The notes beneath the pieces were generated by a model. That model worked only from the letters and a program-made list of their open reading frames with translations. It made no database searches and had not been told where the DNA came from. A DNA stretch of 64,000 bases from Alcanivorax sp. DP30 (GTDB taxonomy: Bacteria > Pseudomonadota > Gammaproteobacteria > Pseudomonadales > Alcanivoracaceae): the NCBI RefSeq assembly GCF_009882945.1, contig NZ_WTUY01000004.1:1-64000 (forward strand). The letters are read 5' to 3'. This document shows, in pieces, positions 28,285 through 37,342 of the stretch (the first letter of the stretch is position 1; each line of letters starts with the position of its first letter). A program made the position numbers and the translations under genes.

Positions 28285-28319
28285 CTGCAACGTGGATCTG
28301 TGCCCGAAGCAGCCAGCAC

Positions 28320-28355
28320 AAAAAAGCCGCGCCCAGACATGGGCGCGGCTTTTTT
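28320..28355 (+). terminator. Terminator after the PhaC-like gene
   Basis: AAAAAAGCCGCGCCC pairs with GGGCGCGGCTTTTTT around AGACAT, about 35 bases after the stop; symmetric, so it also works in reverse. Confidence 0.9.
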
Positions 28356-28506
28356 GTGGTTTTCGCGACGGCGGCGCGAAAGACGGATCTCTCCATACCT
28401 TGCACTTCCAGGCTGAGAAAGCGAGTGACGAGAACCTGATCCCTCTCCCAGGCTCGAATCGCTTGTGGGCAAGCTCCTTCAGCGGGACCAGCTGATGCCG
28501 CCTTCA

Positions 28507-28524
28507 TTGTCATCTGTCCGTCAC
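28507..28524 (+). promoter_or_regulatory. Pho-box-like site upstream of the glycosyltransferase
   Basis: TTGTCAT-CTGT-CCGTCAC matches two CTGTCAT heptamers at 11 of 14 positions with the correct four-base spacer. It ends 52 bases before the ATG at 28577, a spacing like that of the site at 4384. Matches of this quality also arise by chance, so this is tentative. Confidence 0.35.
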
Positions 28525-28576
28525 ACCTGAAATCTAGGCTGATCCTTCATGTTATGGATAACAGCCCAGAACGGAC

Positions 28577-29632
28577 ATGTCTCGCCATCTGATTCTTTTT
28601 CCCTGCAGTCATATGGGCAATCTGCTGATCGCATTGCCACATCTCAAAGCCATGCTGGATGCACACCCTCAGGCCCTGCTGGTCACCAATATCCGCTACC
28701 GCGAGCTGGTGGAGCAGAGTCTGCCCGAGGAAGAACGACTCCTGTTTTACCCGGAGCCTGCGCTGGCGGCCTCGCAACCCCTTCTGCGGCGCGCCATCAG
28801 CTATCTCGGTTTTGTTCGCGCACTGAGACGGTTTTCAGCAGAGGTGGTGGTGGATATAGAAGGAGAGCAAAAGTCCGCAACTTTGACACGGCTGAGCGGT
28901 GCGCCAAAACGCATCGGGCCACCCCGTCGTCATGGCCGCTGGTTTTATAACGTCCTTTGCGAAACCAACTGGTCCGCACATCGCTGGCTTGGCTATGCAA
29001 GCCTGAGCCAACCAGCAGCCCAAGCGCCTGCCAGCTACCTCCCACTCACCACCAGTGATGCCGGAGAGGAAGAAATGCGCCAGGCCACGGTTTCGCTACC
29101 CGCAGGGCCGCGCGTGCTGATTCATGCGGGCGCCACCAAGACTTACAAGATGTGGCACCCGGAACAATTTGCCAGCCTCTGCCAGCGCCTGCGCCGCATG
29201 GATTGCATTCCCATACTGATCGGCGCGGGACGGAAAGACCGTGCCCAGATTGATCGCGTGCAGAGTTTTCTGTGCGAACCCGTGAGCGACCTCTGCGACC
29301 AACTCAGCCTGTCAGCCATGGTGGCATTAATGAAAAGCAGCCAGGGCTATGTGGGAAACGACAGCGGCCCCATGCACCTTGCCGCCGCCTGTGGACTACC
29401 CACCGTGGCCCTGTTCGGCCCCACCGATGATACGCTCTGGGCCCCGCTCTGCGACACCGCCCGGGTGCTGCGCTGGCAAGCTTGCAACCCGGCCTGCGAA
29501 CGCAACAGCTGTGCCCTGGACAGCTACCCCTGCCTGCAAAGCATCACGGTAGATCAGATACTGGACCAGCTGGCTGAACTGGGAGTCCTGCCTGAGCCCA
29601 CCATAATACCGATCCACAGAGCACGGTTTTAG
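28577..29632 (+). CDS. Glycosyltransferase family 9 (heptosyltransferase-like)
   Basis: The 351 residues have the two-domain GT-B layout of lipopolysaccharide heptosyltransferases: an N-terminal FPCSHMGNLLIALPHLKAM segment and the C-terminal nucleotide-sugar block IHAGATKTYKMWHPEQFASL and VGNDSGPMHLAAACGLPTVALFGPTD. It likely transfers a heptose or related sugar to an outer-membrane glycolipid. The gene stands apart from any lipopolysaccharide cluster, so the acceptor is unknown. A Pho-box-like site lies upstream. Confidence 0.85.
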   Translation: MSRHLILFPCSHMGNLLIALPHLKAMLDAHPQALLVTNIRYRELVEQSLPEEERLLFYPEPALAASQPLLRRAISYLGFVRALRRFSAEVVVDIEGEQKSATLTRLSGAPKRIGPPRRHGRWFYNVLCETNWSAHRWLGYASLSQPAAQAPASYLPLTTSDAGEEEMRQATVSLPAGPRVLIHAGATKTYKMWHPEQFASLCQRLRRMDCIPILIGAGRKDRAQIDRVQSFLCEPVSDLCDQLSLSAMVALMKSSQGYVGNDSGPMHLAAACGLPTVALFGPTDDTLWAPLCDTARVLRWQACNPACERNSCALDSYPCLQSITVDQILDQLAELGVLPEPTIIPIHRARF

Positions 29633-29729
29633 GAATCGCCCCCTCTTTCACGCTGACAGGACCACCCCTTTCCGCAGGAGCCTGGCTGCAGGCAAGGACC
29701 CACTGCAGCAGAAACCCTGTTTTCAGGCG

Positions 29730-29760
29730 AAAAAAGGCCGCAAGGTTTCCCTTGCGGCCT
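29730..29760 (-). terminator. Terminator of the phoD-metallophosphatase operon
   Basis: On the minus strand AGGCCGCAAGG pairs with CCTTGCGGCCT around a three-base loop and is followed by six Ts, about 20 bases past the stop of the metallophosphatase gene. Confidence 0.9.
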
Positions 29761-29780
29761 CCCTGACAGTCCGGACCAGT

Positions 29781-31856
29781 TCAGAACAGGTCCAGCAGCC
29801 CGGCCAGCAATCCAGTGATTGGCGAGAGCAGATCCAGCAGCGGATCCAGAGGACTGAGAACACGCTCATCCAGCTGCTGGGTCACTTCACGCACCACCAC
29901 CAGCAAGGTCGATGAGAGGGCATCACCTGGCAGTGTCACGTAGTCTTCGGCACCAGGAATCTGGTTTAGCAGCAGAACATCCCCCACCAGAGCCTGCAGA
30001 GTGGCGGCCACGGTACCGACCAATTGCTCGCCGGTGGCAGAGGTGTCCAGCAACACCAGTTGCTCAAGGGTATTGGCAAGGCCAAGGGTGACAGTAGACA
30101 GTACCGTGGTCAGGCCAGCAAAGACCGGCACCTCTTCTGGCACCTGCTCTTCAATGCCGTCCACGATGTTATCCAGATTACGGGCCAGCGCCACCAGCGG
30201 CGCCGCAATAAAGGCAATATCCGCTGTGGTATCACCCTGGCCGGCACCAATCCCCCCGTTGCCGAAACCGTCCGCGAACGCATCAAAGGCATCCCCCAAC
30301 TGGTTGAAGGGCTCCGGCAGGTCGCTGGTGTCGATGGCCTGCAATTGCTCGGAGGCCGCCAGCACAGCTTCCACGGACTGGCTCATGTCACTGGTGTTTC
30401 CGGACAGAATGGCGGCGGTTGCCGCATCCAGCGCATTGAAGAGGATGTCAGTACCCGCCAGCATCTGGTCGAATACCTGCCGCTGATCTTCCGGCAGGCC
30501 AGCCCCAGCTTCAGTAAAGCCGGCGACCAGCGTTTCCCGCAGCTCCTTGAGCGGGCCGGTGAAGCCGGCATCGAACCCTTCCGGCAGAGGCAACGGCAAG
30601 GCATACCCCCCTAGGTTCTGGCCGGAGAAATCGTTACCGCCGGCCATCATTGTCATCAGCTGCTTTTCAAAGCAGTGCGAAAATGCTGGCTGAAGCTGGC
30701 CATCCACCATGACACCCAGGCCTTCCGCCTCGGGGTCCACGGTATAGGCCTCCACGCACAGCCTGGCCGGCGCCATGGTTACCGGGTTGGCCTCGGCGGC
30801 TTTCATCCAGAAGAAGCCGTACGTGTCACCTTGCTGATAACGGGCAGCGTTGCGTTCGGTATCGGCCAGCGAGCGGGTCTTGCCGGCTGCACCGCTGATG
30901 ATGAATTCGGTGCGGCCACAGGACGGTACTGCATTCAGTACTTGCAGGTCGTGGTCGTGGCCGGCGAACAGGAAGTCCGCCTGATCACACACCGCCTCCT
31001 CCATGAATGCCTTCCAGCGCTCACCGGCAAGCACTGGCAGCAACTCACCAGGGACACCGTCATAGTTGCCCGCATTGCCGTGGGAACCGTTGGACAGATA
31101 CGGGTGATGGGACATGGCAATCTTGAAGACTGCATCGGAGCTGCCCAGTGCATTCACCGCCCAGTTGCGCTGATCAATCCCGTAGGTGTGATAGGCATAG
31201 GCCAGATCGGGGTCGGCAAAACCACCTGCGATGGGGTTGGAATCCAGCGCAAAGAAATCCACCAGCGGACGCGGATTGGTAGTCGTGGTTCCGGCACTAT
31301 GCTGATAGTAACGATCCGGCATGTTCCAGCGGCTGGACAACTTGCCGTCGAAGTAGGTGTAGTCCACCTGGAATTCACCACGGGCATTACCGGCACCGTC
31401 ACCGCCCACATAGGCGGTGTTGTCGTGGTTGCCCAGCACCATGTAGAAAGGCAACTGTACCGGCTCAAATGGTTTCTCGAATTTTTCCTCGAACTGGGGA
31501 TCATCCACGCTGGTCACGCCGGACTCGTAGATATTATCCCCCAGGCCCACTACCAGATCGCAGCCCGGGAAGGCCATGTCATCAAAGAATTCATCCTTGT
31601 TTTCGCAGACCAGGGCAATGGCTTCACCTACCGCATACTGACCCGCAGAGCCGCTGCCGGAATCACCGATAACCACAAAGCGAAGCGCCGCCGGGGGATT
31701 GACGCCTTCATTACCCCCATCCGGATCGACCGGTTGATTCGGGGTCGGGGTATTACCGGAAGACGCAGCTCCCCCGGATGAACTGCCACTGCCGCCACCA
31801 CAGGCGGTCAACGTGATCGCCGCAACCAGCGGCAATAATTTCCAGGGGGACATCAT
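29781..31856 (-). CDS. Metallophosphatase lipoprotein with helical C-terminal region
   Basis: The 691-residue protein begins with a lipoprotein signal (LVAAITLTACGGGSG) and a G/S/N/P linker. From about residue 60 it has calcineurin-like phosphoesterase motifs: VIGDSGSG, VVGLGDNIYESG, VLGNHDNT, SHHPYLSNG and FAGHDHDLQ, as in purple acid phosphatase-type enzymes. The last 300 residues are rich in A, L, D and V, without known motifs and probably helical; this extension is unusual. The ATG overlaps the phoD stop (ATGA), so the two are coupled. Substrate is unknown; phosphomonoester or diester hydrolysis in the envelope is inferred. Confidence 0.85.
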   Translation of the reverse strand: MMSPWKLLPLVAAITLTACGGGSGSSSGGAASSGNTPTPNQPVDPDGGNEGVNPPAALRFVVIGDSGSGSAGQYAVGEAIALVCENKDEFFDDMAFPGCDLVVGLGDNIYESGVTSVDDPQFEEKFEKPFEPVQLPFYMVLGNHDNTAYVGGDGAGNARGEFQVDYTYFDGKLSSRWNMPDRYYQHSAGTTTTNPRPLVDFFALDSNPIAGGFADPDLAYAYHTYGIDQRNWAVNALGSSDAVFKIAMSHHPYLSNGSHGNAGNYDGVPGELLPVLAGERWKAFMEEAVCDQADFLFAGHDHDLQVLNAVPSCGRTEFIISGAAGKTRSLADTERNAARYQQGDTYGFFWMKAAEANPVTMAPARLCVEAYTVDPEAEGLGVMVDGQLQPAFSHCFEKQLMTMMAGGNDFSGQNLGGYALPLPLPEGFDAGFTGPLKELRETLVAGFTEAGAGLPEDQRQVFDQMLAGTDILFNALDAATAAILSGNTSDMSQSVEAVLAASEQLQAIDTSDLPEPFNQLGDAFDAFADGFGNGGIGAGQGDTTADIAFIAAPLVALARNLDNIVDGIEEQVPEEVPVFAGLTTVLSTVTLGLANTLEQLVLLDTSATGEQLVGTVAATLQALVGDVLLLNQIPGAEDYVTLPGDALSSTLLVVVREVTQQLDERVLSPLDPLLDLLSPITGLLAGLLDLF

Positions 31857-33586
31857 GACAATACCTCGTTACCGGATACGGAATTCAGGGGAAGGGCTGG
31901 ATTGTTAAGGGCGGTGCGCAGCGTTCTTGGCCATGACACTGGGCCGTCTTCAACAATGCGACTGTCGCCGCTGTTCACGGCCACCACCTTGGTCTTGCTG
32001 GTATCAATCTGGCCGCGCAAATCATAGGACTCGATGCTCTGGGCATAGTAGAACTCGGCCTGGGTGCGCTGGCGGGTCACATCCACCAGGATGAAACCGC
32101 GGGACTTGGCTTCCACATAACGAATATGCGGATTCACTACCGGAATCAGAACGCCAGCCAGTTCTGCTGCGCCGTCAGGAAAACCCGGACTGGTCACTGC
32201 CGGGGTCACGAATTCGGCCGCCAACGGCTTGTCGAACAGGTCGCCCAACAGGGAGGAGGGGTTGCGATAGATTTCCGTGGCCCAGGAGGTGTGGATATCA
32301 CCGGTCAGCACCACCACGTTATCGATATCGTTATCGTCAATGTGATTGAGTATCTTCAGACGATCCGCCGCGTAGCCATCCCACTGATCCATGTTGATGG
32401 CGGACAAATTGCTGCGCAGCTGTGCCTGATCTTCAGTGAGGCTGGGCAGTTCGGCAATGTTGAGCTGCCCAAACATGACCTGCTGACCAATGAAGCGCCA
32501 CTGCGCCGTGGACTGACTGAGGGAATCGAGCAGGAAGTCCATTTGTTCGGCACTGATCAGATGGCGATTTTCGCTGTTGCGCGCAGGATCCAGCGGTACG
32601 CCTAGCTGCTCATCACGGCCTTCCAGGCGAGTATCCAGCATGGTGAGATCGATCAGATCGCCGAACTGGAATTGCCGGTAAATCACACTGAAATTTCCCG
32701 GCTCACGGGGACGGATCGGCAGCCACTCGAAATAGGCCTGCTGGGCCACCGCCTTGCGCGCCTCCCAGTCACCCTCGGTGAGCGGCTGATGGTTCCCGGC
32801 ACCATCACGATAACTGTTGTCCGTAGACTCATGATCATCCCAGACCGCAATCATTGGAAACTGCTGATGTACGGCCTGCAGATCTTCGTCGGTCTTGTAC
32901 TGGGCATGACGCAGCCGGTAATCCGTGAGGGAAACCATTTCCTGGGGTGGCAGCGGATCGCGCTCGGGGAAATCACCGTATTCGCCCGGACCGTACTCAT
33001 ACAGATAGTCCCCAAGGTGAAGGACAAAATCCAGGTCGGAACGCTGGGCCACCGCGCGATACACGGAGAAAAAACCATAGGGATAGTTGGCGCAGGACAC
33101 CACCGCGAAGCGTGCCCGATCGATAAAGTTGTCTGACTCGGGGAAGGTGCGGGTCCGCCCCACCGGTGAGGTCTGGGTACCGACAGAGAACTGATAGTAA
33201 TACCAGCGATCCGCTTGCAGACCCTCGGCATCCACTTTCACGCAGTAGTCGCGCGCGGCGGTTGCCGTTGCTGTGTAGACCGCCACCGTTTGTGACATGG
33301 CCTGATCCGTTGCCACAGTGAGCCGCACCGGAATGTCACCGTCTTCCGCCGGGGTAACTCGGGTCCAGAGTATCACCCGGTCCGACAATGGATCACCGGA
33401 GGCCACTCCATGGACAAAAGTCACCGAGGGCACCACAGATTCTGGCAGATCATCAGGTAGGTTGGGGGTTCGCACTGCAGGTGTACCAGCTGGTGCGGCA
33501 GAAGAGCTGCTGCCACCGCAGCCCGCCAGCGCCAGGCCTCCCCCAACACCCAGAGCCTTGATCAGCCCCCGTCGTTTGCTGTCCAT
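31853..33586 (-). CDS. phoD: Alkaline phosphatase, PhoD family (Tat-exported lipoprotein)
   Basis: The start is ATG 33586 (AGGGGG upstream), giving 577 residues. The N-terminus SKRRGLIKALGVGGGLALAGC joins a twin-arginine signal with a lipobox, so a Tat-exported lipoprotein is predicted. The PhoD domain is clear: HGVASGDPLSDRVILWTRV, LHLGDYLYEYG, VWDDHESTDNSYRDG and VVLTGDIHTSWA supply the iron- and calcium-binding residues. PhoD enzymes hydrolyse phosphate mono- and diesters at the cell surface. It is the first gene of a pair with the metallophosphatase. Confidence 0.93.
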   Translation of the reverse strand: MDSKRRGLIKALGVGGGLALAGCGGSSSSAAPAGTPAVRTPNLPDDLPESVVPSVTFVHGVASGDPLSDRVILWTRVTPAEDGDIPVRLTVATDQAMSQTVAVYTATATAARDYCVKVDAEGLQADRWYYYQFSVGTQTSPVGRTRTFPESDNFIDRARFAVVSCANYPYGFFSVYRAVAQRSDLDFVLHLGDYLYEYGPGEYGDFPERDPLPPQEMVSLTDYRLRHAQYKTDEDLQAVHQQFPMIAVWDDHESTDNSYRDGAGNHQPLTEGDWEARKAVAQQAYFEWLPIRPREPGNFSVIYRQFQFGDLIDLTMLDTRLEGRDEQLGVPLDPARNSENRHLISAEQMDFLLDSLSQSTAQWRFIGQQVMFGQLNIAELPSLTEDQAQLRSNLSAINMDQWDGYAADRLKILNHIDDNDIDNVVVLTGDIHTSWATEIYRNPSSLLGDLFDKPLAAEFVTPAVTSPGFPDGAAELAGVLIPVVNPHIRYVEAKSRGFILVDVTRQRTQAEFYYAQSIESYDLRGQIDTSKTKVVAVNSGDSRIVEDGPVSWPRTLRTALNNPALPLNSVSGNEVLS

Positions 33587-33719
33587 GAATTCCCCCTGAA
33601 AATTAAACGCCATGCTTATGCATGGGTTTTAATTTTGAGCAGGAAATTGCACTCGGACAGTGGGGCTTGAGTAGTGGCACTGTAGTGCTATGTTGCCGCC
33701 TGTAACCGCCCAGTTAAAG

Positions 33720-33737
33720 ATGACGACCGCATGACGC
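33720..33737 (-). promoter_or_regulatory. Weak Pho-box-like site upstream of phoD
   Basis: On the minus strand GCGTCAT-GCGG-TCGTCAT has the 7-4-7 layout, but matches the CTGTCAT consensus at only 10 of 14 positions. It lies about 135 bases before the phoD ATG. By sequence alone it is not significant; the target gene is what makes it worth listing. Confidence 0.25.
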
Positions 33738-33776
33738 TACGATGAAACGCTCTTGTTATTTTCTGCAGCAAACGGC

Positions 33777-34421
33777 TCAGATAATGGCAAAGGCCCCCGG
33801 GAGATGCCGGCGCAACGTCAGCAGGTTCTCTTCCTTTACCTCCATCTGCCCAAAACAGTTGGCCATGGTGCCCGCATACCGCAGGCCATCCTTTTCAATG
33901 GCTTCCGCCGTCAACAGTGCATGATTGATACAGCCAAGCTTCATGCCCACCACCTGAATCACCGGCACATCCAGTTCCTTGGCAAGGGCTGACAGCATCT
34001 CACGATCGTTCAACGGCACCCGCCAGCCCCCCGCCCCTTCGATAAGGATCAAATCTGCCGGGTGGGCATTCAGCGCCCCGCGCACATAACCCGTCAGACG
34101 CGCCAGGGTAATCGTCCTGCCTTCCTGCTCGGCCGCAATATGCGGCGCCACCGGCGCTTTCAGCGCTACCGGATTCACCACGTCATAAGGCAACGTCACT
34201 GAACTCGCTGCCATCAACTGCAGGGCATCATCGTTACGCCACCCCTCAGCAGTTTCCTCACAGCCCGCGGCAACCGGTTTGAGTCCGTAACAGCTCAACC
34301 CGGCTTCCCGGGCCCGCTCCAGCAAACGACAACTGACCCAGGTCTTGCCGACTTCGGTGTCGGTACCGGTGACGAAGAAGATACCTTTCAGGGCGGGGAG
34401 TTGGGGTTTCTGTTCTGTCAT
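33777..34421 (-). CDS. bioD: Dethiobiotin synthetase
   Basis: BioD closes the ureido ring of dethiobiotin from DAPA, CO2 and ATP. The 214 residues contain the P-loop GTDTEVGKTW, GLKPVAAG, the KAPVAPHIAAEQEG block and IEGAGGWRVPLND. It is the last gene of the bioB-F-H-C-D group. No clear terminator lies between it and phoD (about 190 bases). Confidence 0.97.
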   Translation of the reverse strand: MTEQKPQLPALKGIFFVTGTDTEVGKTWVSCRLLERAREAGLSCYGLKPVAAGCEETAEGWRNDDALQLMAASSVTLPYDVVNPVALKAPVAPHIAAEQEGRTITLARLTGYVRGALNAHPADLILIEGAGGWRVPLNDREMLSALAKELDVPVIQVVGMKLGCINHALLTAEAIEKDGLRYAGTMANCFGQMEVKEENLLTLRRHLPGAFAII

Positions 34422-34485
34422 GTTTGCATCGTCGTTGTTGCGGGGGTCATACCCCCTTTGTCATCAGTGCGTTTCGAGTGACGAG

Positions 34486-35274
34486 TTACTGTGTTTTTTC
34501 CGCTTCCAGGAACAACACATTCCACGTAAGCGGCAATCCCTGTTCCGTTCTTTTCTTCTCGTATTCTTCCACCATCGCCTGCCATGCGTTCTTGCCGGTA
34601 AGGCCTGACGCACCACTGACATGATCGGCACCCGTGGCTTTAAGCCGTCGGGCAATGGCTTTGACGGAATCGTAATACTCCACCATTACCTGCTGCTGCA
34701 GCTCGGCATCCACGAAGCCGACTTGCAGCGCCGCGTCCTGCCACTCCGTAAAGGAAGGCAGTGCATTCACATGGGGGCGGCGGTTCACTGCCTGCCAGCT
34801 CTGCTGCAACTCTTTCAGGGACCCTGCCAGTGGCAGCGCGAGAAGCAATCGACCGCCAGGACTCAGCACCCGGGCAATTTCTTTCAGCACCGTACGCGGG
34901 TCACACCACTGCAAGGCAAAACAACTGAATACCAGCCCCTGACTCCCGTCGGCCAAGGGCAGCTGCTCCGCGTCCGCACATAAAGGCCGATAATCCTGGT
35001 TCAACCTGCCGCGCTCAGCGGCTTCACTCAACATGGCGCGGGACAAATCCACGGCCTGCCACTGTGCATTCGGCAACGCCTGCTGCTGGGCACGGGCGAA
35101 GGGCGCCGTGGCACAGCCCAGATCCAGCGCCGCACTCACTGGCAGCGTCTGCGGCAACCGCTGCACCAGAGAACGGCCCACCGCCAGCTGCAGGAGGGCA
35201 TGCTCATCATAGCTCCGTGCGGCGCGACTGAAATGGTCGCTGACGGCATGCTTGTCGGGCGAGGGGCTTACCAT
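34486..35274 (-). CDS. bioC: Malonyl-ACP O-methyltransferase BioC
   Basis: BioC methylates malonyl-ACP to disguise it for pimelate synthesis by fatty acid enzymes. The start at ATG 35274 (MVSPSPDKHAVSDHFSRAARSYDEHALLQ) follows the bioH stop by one base and has the family's typical N-terminus. 262 residues. The SAM site is LDLGCATAPFARAQQ, an unusual form of the LDLGCGTG motif, followed by DLSRAMLSEA and DGSQGLVFSCFALQWCD. Confidence 0.95.
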   Translation of the reverse strand: MVSPSPDKHAVSDHFSRAARSYDEHALLQLAVGRSLVQRLPQTLPVSAALDLGCATAPFARAQQQALPNAQWQAVDLSRAMLSEAAERGRLNQDYRPLCADAEQLPLADGSQGLVFSCFALQWCDPRTVLKEIARVLSPGGRLLLALPLAGSLKELQQSWQAVNRRPHVNALPSFTEWQDAALQVGFVDAELQQQVMVEYYDSVKAIARRLKATGADHVSGASGLTGKNAWQAMVEEYEKKRTEQGLPLTWNVLFLEAEKTQ

Positions 35275-35275
35275 C

Positions 35276-36088
35276 TCAGCCGACCAGCTGATGTTCGCGA
35301 TAGAAGTCATAGACTGCTCGGGTAAAGGTCTCCGGGGCCGACAGGAAAGGCACATGGGCCACCTGTTCAATCAGGGCAGTGCGACCGTTTTGGATCAAAG
35401 GCTCGCTGGCGGCCATGGCCGCCGCCGGGACAATATGATCGTTCTCACCAAACACCATCAGCACCGGCATGGCCAATGTCGACAGCACAACGCGCAGATC
35501 CGCATCACGGAGAATGTTGAGCCCACCACGCAGCGCTTTCGGTGCCGGCAGTCCGCAAAAATAGAGAATCTCCTTGAGACGAGCGGTGTCCTCGCGCATG
35601 GCCGCACTCCCTTTACAGTTCAACGCCAGAAAACGCACCAGGGTGCCCTCCTGGTCTTCATCAAACATTTCGGCAAACTTGCCAAGAATTTCCGGTTTCA
35701 TGGCGGCGTCCCAGTTCTCCCCCGTGGTAAAACGTGGCGAGGCAGCCACCGTCACCACAGACTTCACCCTTTCAGGGGCTTTCCCGGCCATGGCCAGCGC
35801 CACCAGCCCTCCCAGGGACCAGCCCAGCAAGTGGGCGTGCCCGGGCATGATCGACAGCACTTCATCGGCAAGAAAATCCAGAGAGTAATCCGCCCCCGGT
35901 AACGGACTCTGGCCCATACCCGGCAGGTCCACCACCGTTACCCGGAAGCGCTCCAGCAAGGCAGGCACGATGTCATCGAAGACAATGGCATGCAGGCCCC
36001 AGCCATGAATCAGAACGATGTCCTGCGCCTCGGCATCATCGACACCAGTGGCTTTATAGGTGTTGTGAAAGGGGATCAACTTAGGCAT
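35276..36088 (-). CDS. bioH: Pimeloyl-ACP methyl ester esterase BioH
   Basis: BioH removes the methyl mask from pimeloyl-ACP, ending chain extension. The 270 residues show the alpha/beta hydrolase fold: oxyanion VLIHGWGLHAIVFD, nucleophile box LLGWSLGG, catalytic Asp in GENDHIVP and His in VAHVPFLSAPE. Placement inside the bio operon separates it from other esterases. A dispersed-repeat-like hairpin (CCTCTGACATCAGAGG) lies between it and bioF. Confidence 0.95.
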   Translation of the reverse strand: MPKLIPFHNTYKATGVDDAEAQDIVLIHGWGLHAIVFDDIVPALLERFRVTVVDLPGMGQSPLPGADYSLDFLADEVLSIMPGHAHLLGWSLGGLVALAMAGKAPERVKSVVTVAASPRFTTGENWDAAMKPEILGKFAEMFDEDQEGTLVRFLALNCKGSAAMREDTARLKEILYFCGLPAPKALRGGLNILRDADLRVVLSTLAMPVLMVFGENDHIVPAAAMAASEPLIQNGRTALIEQVAHVPFLSAPETFTRAVYDFYREHQLVG

Positions 36089-36169
36089 TCGGGTTCCCTT
36101 GATCAGACCTCTGACATCAGAGGCCTGATGACAAAAACAAACAACATAATCGGGCTCTAGTGGCTGGCG

Positions 36170-37336
36170 TCAGACGTTTGAGTTCCTGTTTCTGATCGCA
36201 GCCAAGGCCGCCAGCAACGCATCCACATCGTCAGGATCATGGGCCGCCGACAATGTCACCCGCAAACGCGCTTCGCCTTCCGGAACGGTAGGCGGGCGAA
36301 TGGCAGTAATCAGAAAACCTTTTTCCCTGAGCGCCCCGCTGAGCGCCATGGCATCCTCATCGCGGCCAATCAGCAGTGGCTGAATAGGCGTCTGAGATGG
36401 CATCAGGCTGTAGCCAAGTTCACTGGCCCCATGGCGAAAATGCTTGATCAAATCTGCCAGTTTTTCCCGGCGCCCATTTTCCTGCTGTGCCTTTTTCAGG
36501 CTCACCAGAGTGGCCGCTGCCACAGCTGCCGGCATGGCGGTGGTGTAAATAAAGGTACGGGCGAACTGTATCAGGGTTTCGATCAACTCAGTGCTGCCGG
36601 CCACAAAGGCACCGCCGGTGCCAAGGCCTTTACCGAGGGTCCCCATAAGAATCTGCGTTCGATCGTTCACGCCCTGGGCGAACAGGGAACCGCGGCCCTT
36701 TTCATCCAACACCCCAATGCCATGGGCATCATCCACCATCAGCCAGGCATCGTTGTGCTCGCACACATCCGCAAGCGCCGCCAGCGGGGCCTCATCGCCA
36801 TCCATGCTGAAGACCCCATCGACCACTACCAGCTTGCGGCGGGCATCGCTGCGTTGCAGCAGGCGATGCAGGGAGTCGGCATCGTTATGGGCAAAACGCC
36901 GGAAGCGGGCACCGCTGAGCAGACCACCATCCAGCAGAGAGGCATGATTGAGGCGATCTTCAAATACCGCATCCGCCTTTCCCAGCAACGCGGACATGAC
37001 GCCCAGGTTGGCCATGTACCCGGTGGAAAACAGCAACGCCCGTTCCCGACCGGTATGCTCGGCAAGTGCCTCTTCCAGGTCTTGATGAGGACGCTGATGG
37101 CCGCACACCAGATGGGAGGCACCACTGCCTGCCCCCCACTCACCGGCGGCCTTCTGAAAGGCCTCAATGACGTCACCGTCATTGGCCAGGCCCAGATAGT
37201 CATTACTGCAGAAGTTCAGATAATTCCTGCCATCAAGACGCGCATGGCGGCCACAGGGGCTGTCCATGACCAGCGGCTGGCGAAAACGATGCTGGCGGCG
37301 ACGCGCCGCCAGATCCTCGGTCAGATCAAAGCCCAT
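36170..37336 (-). CDS. bioF: 8-amino-7-oxononanoate synthase
   Basis: BioF condenses pimeloyl-ACP or -CoA with alanine, using PLP. The 388 residues include NYLGLANDG, GSGASHLVCGHQRPHQDLEEALA, VDDAHGIGVLD and the Schiff-base lysine in GTLGKGLGTGGAFVAGS. Six bases separate its ATG from the bioB stop, so translation is likely coupled. Length is standard. Confidence 0.98.
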   Translation of the reverse strand: MGFDLTEDLAARRRQHRFRQPLVMDSPCGRHARLDGRNYLNFCSNDYLGLANDGDVIEAFQKAAGEWGAGSGASHLVCGHQRPHQDLEEALAEHTGRERALLFSTGYMANLGVMSALLGKADAVFEDRLNHASLLDGGLLSGARFRRFAHNDADSLHRLLQRSDARRKLVVVDGVFSMDGDEAPLAALADVCEHNDAWLMVDDAHGIGVLDEKGRGSLFAQGVNDRTQILMGTLGKGLGTGGAFVAGSTELIETLIQFARTFIYTTAMPAAVAAATLVSLKKAQQENGRREKLADLIKHFRHGASELGYSLMPSQTPIQPLLIGRDEDAMALSGALREKGFLITAIRPPTVPEGEARLRVTLSAAHDPDDVDALLAALAAIRNRNSNV

Positions 37337-37342
37337 GAGCCA

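Noticed and set aside
27061-28290. 409-residue frame antisense to the PhaC-like gene
   Set aside because: Shadow frame without motifs; it would also run through the psd-hydrolase intergenic region.
30675-31781. 368-residue frame antisense to the metallophosphatase
   Set aside because: Shadow composition, and it overlaps clear phosphoesterase motifs on the other strand.
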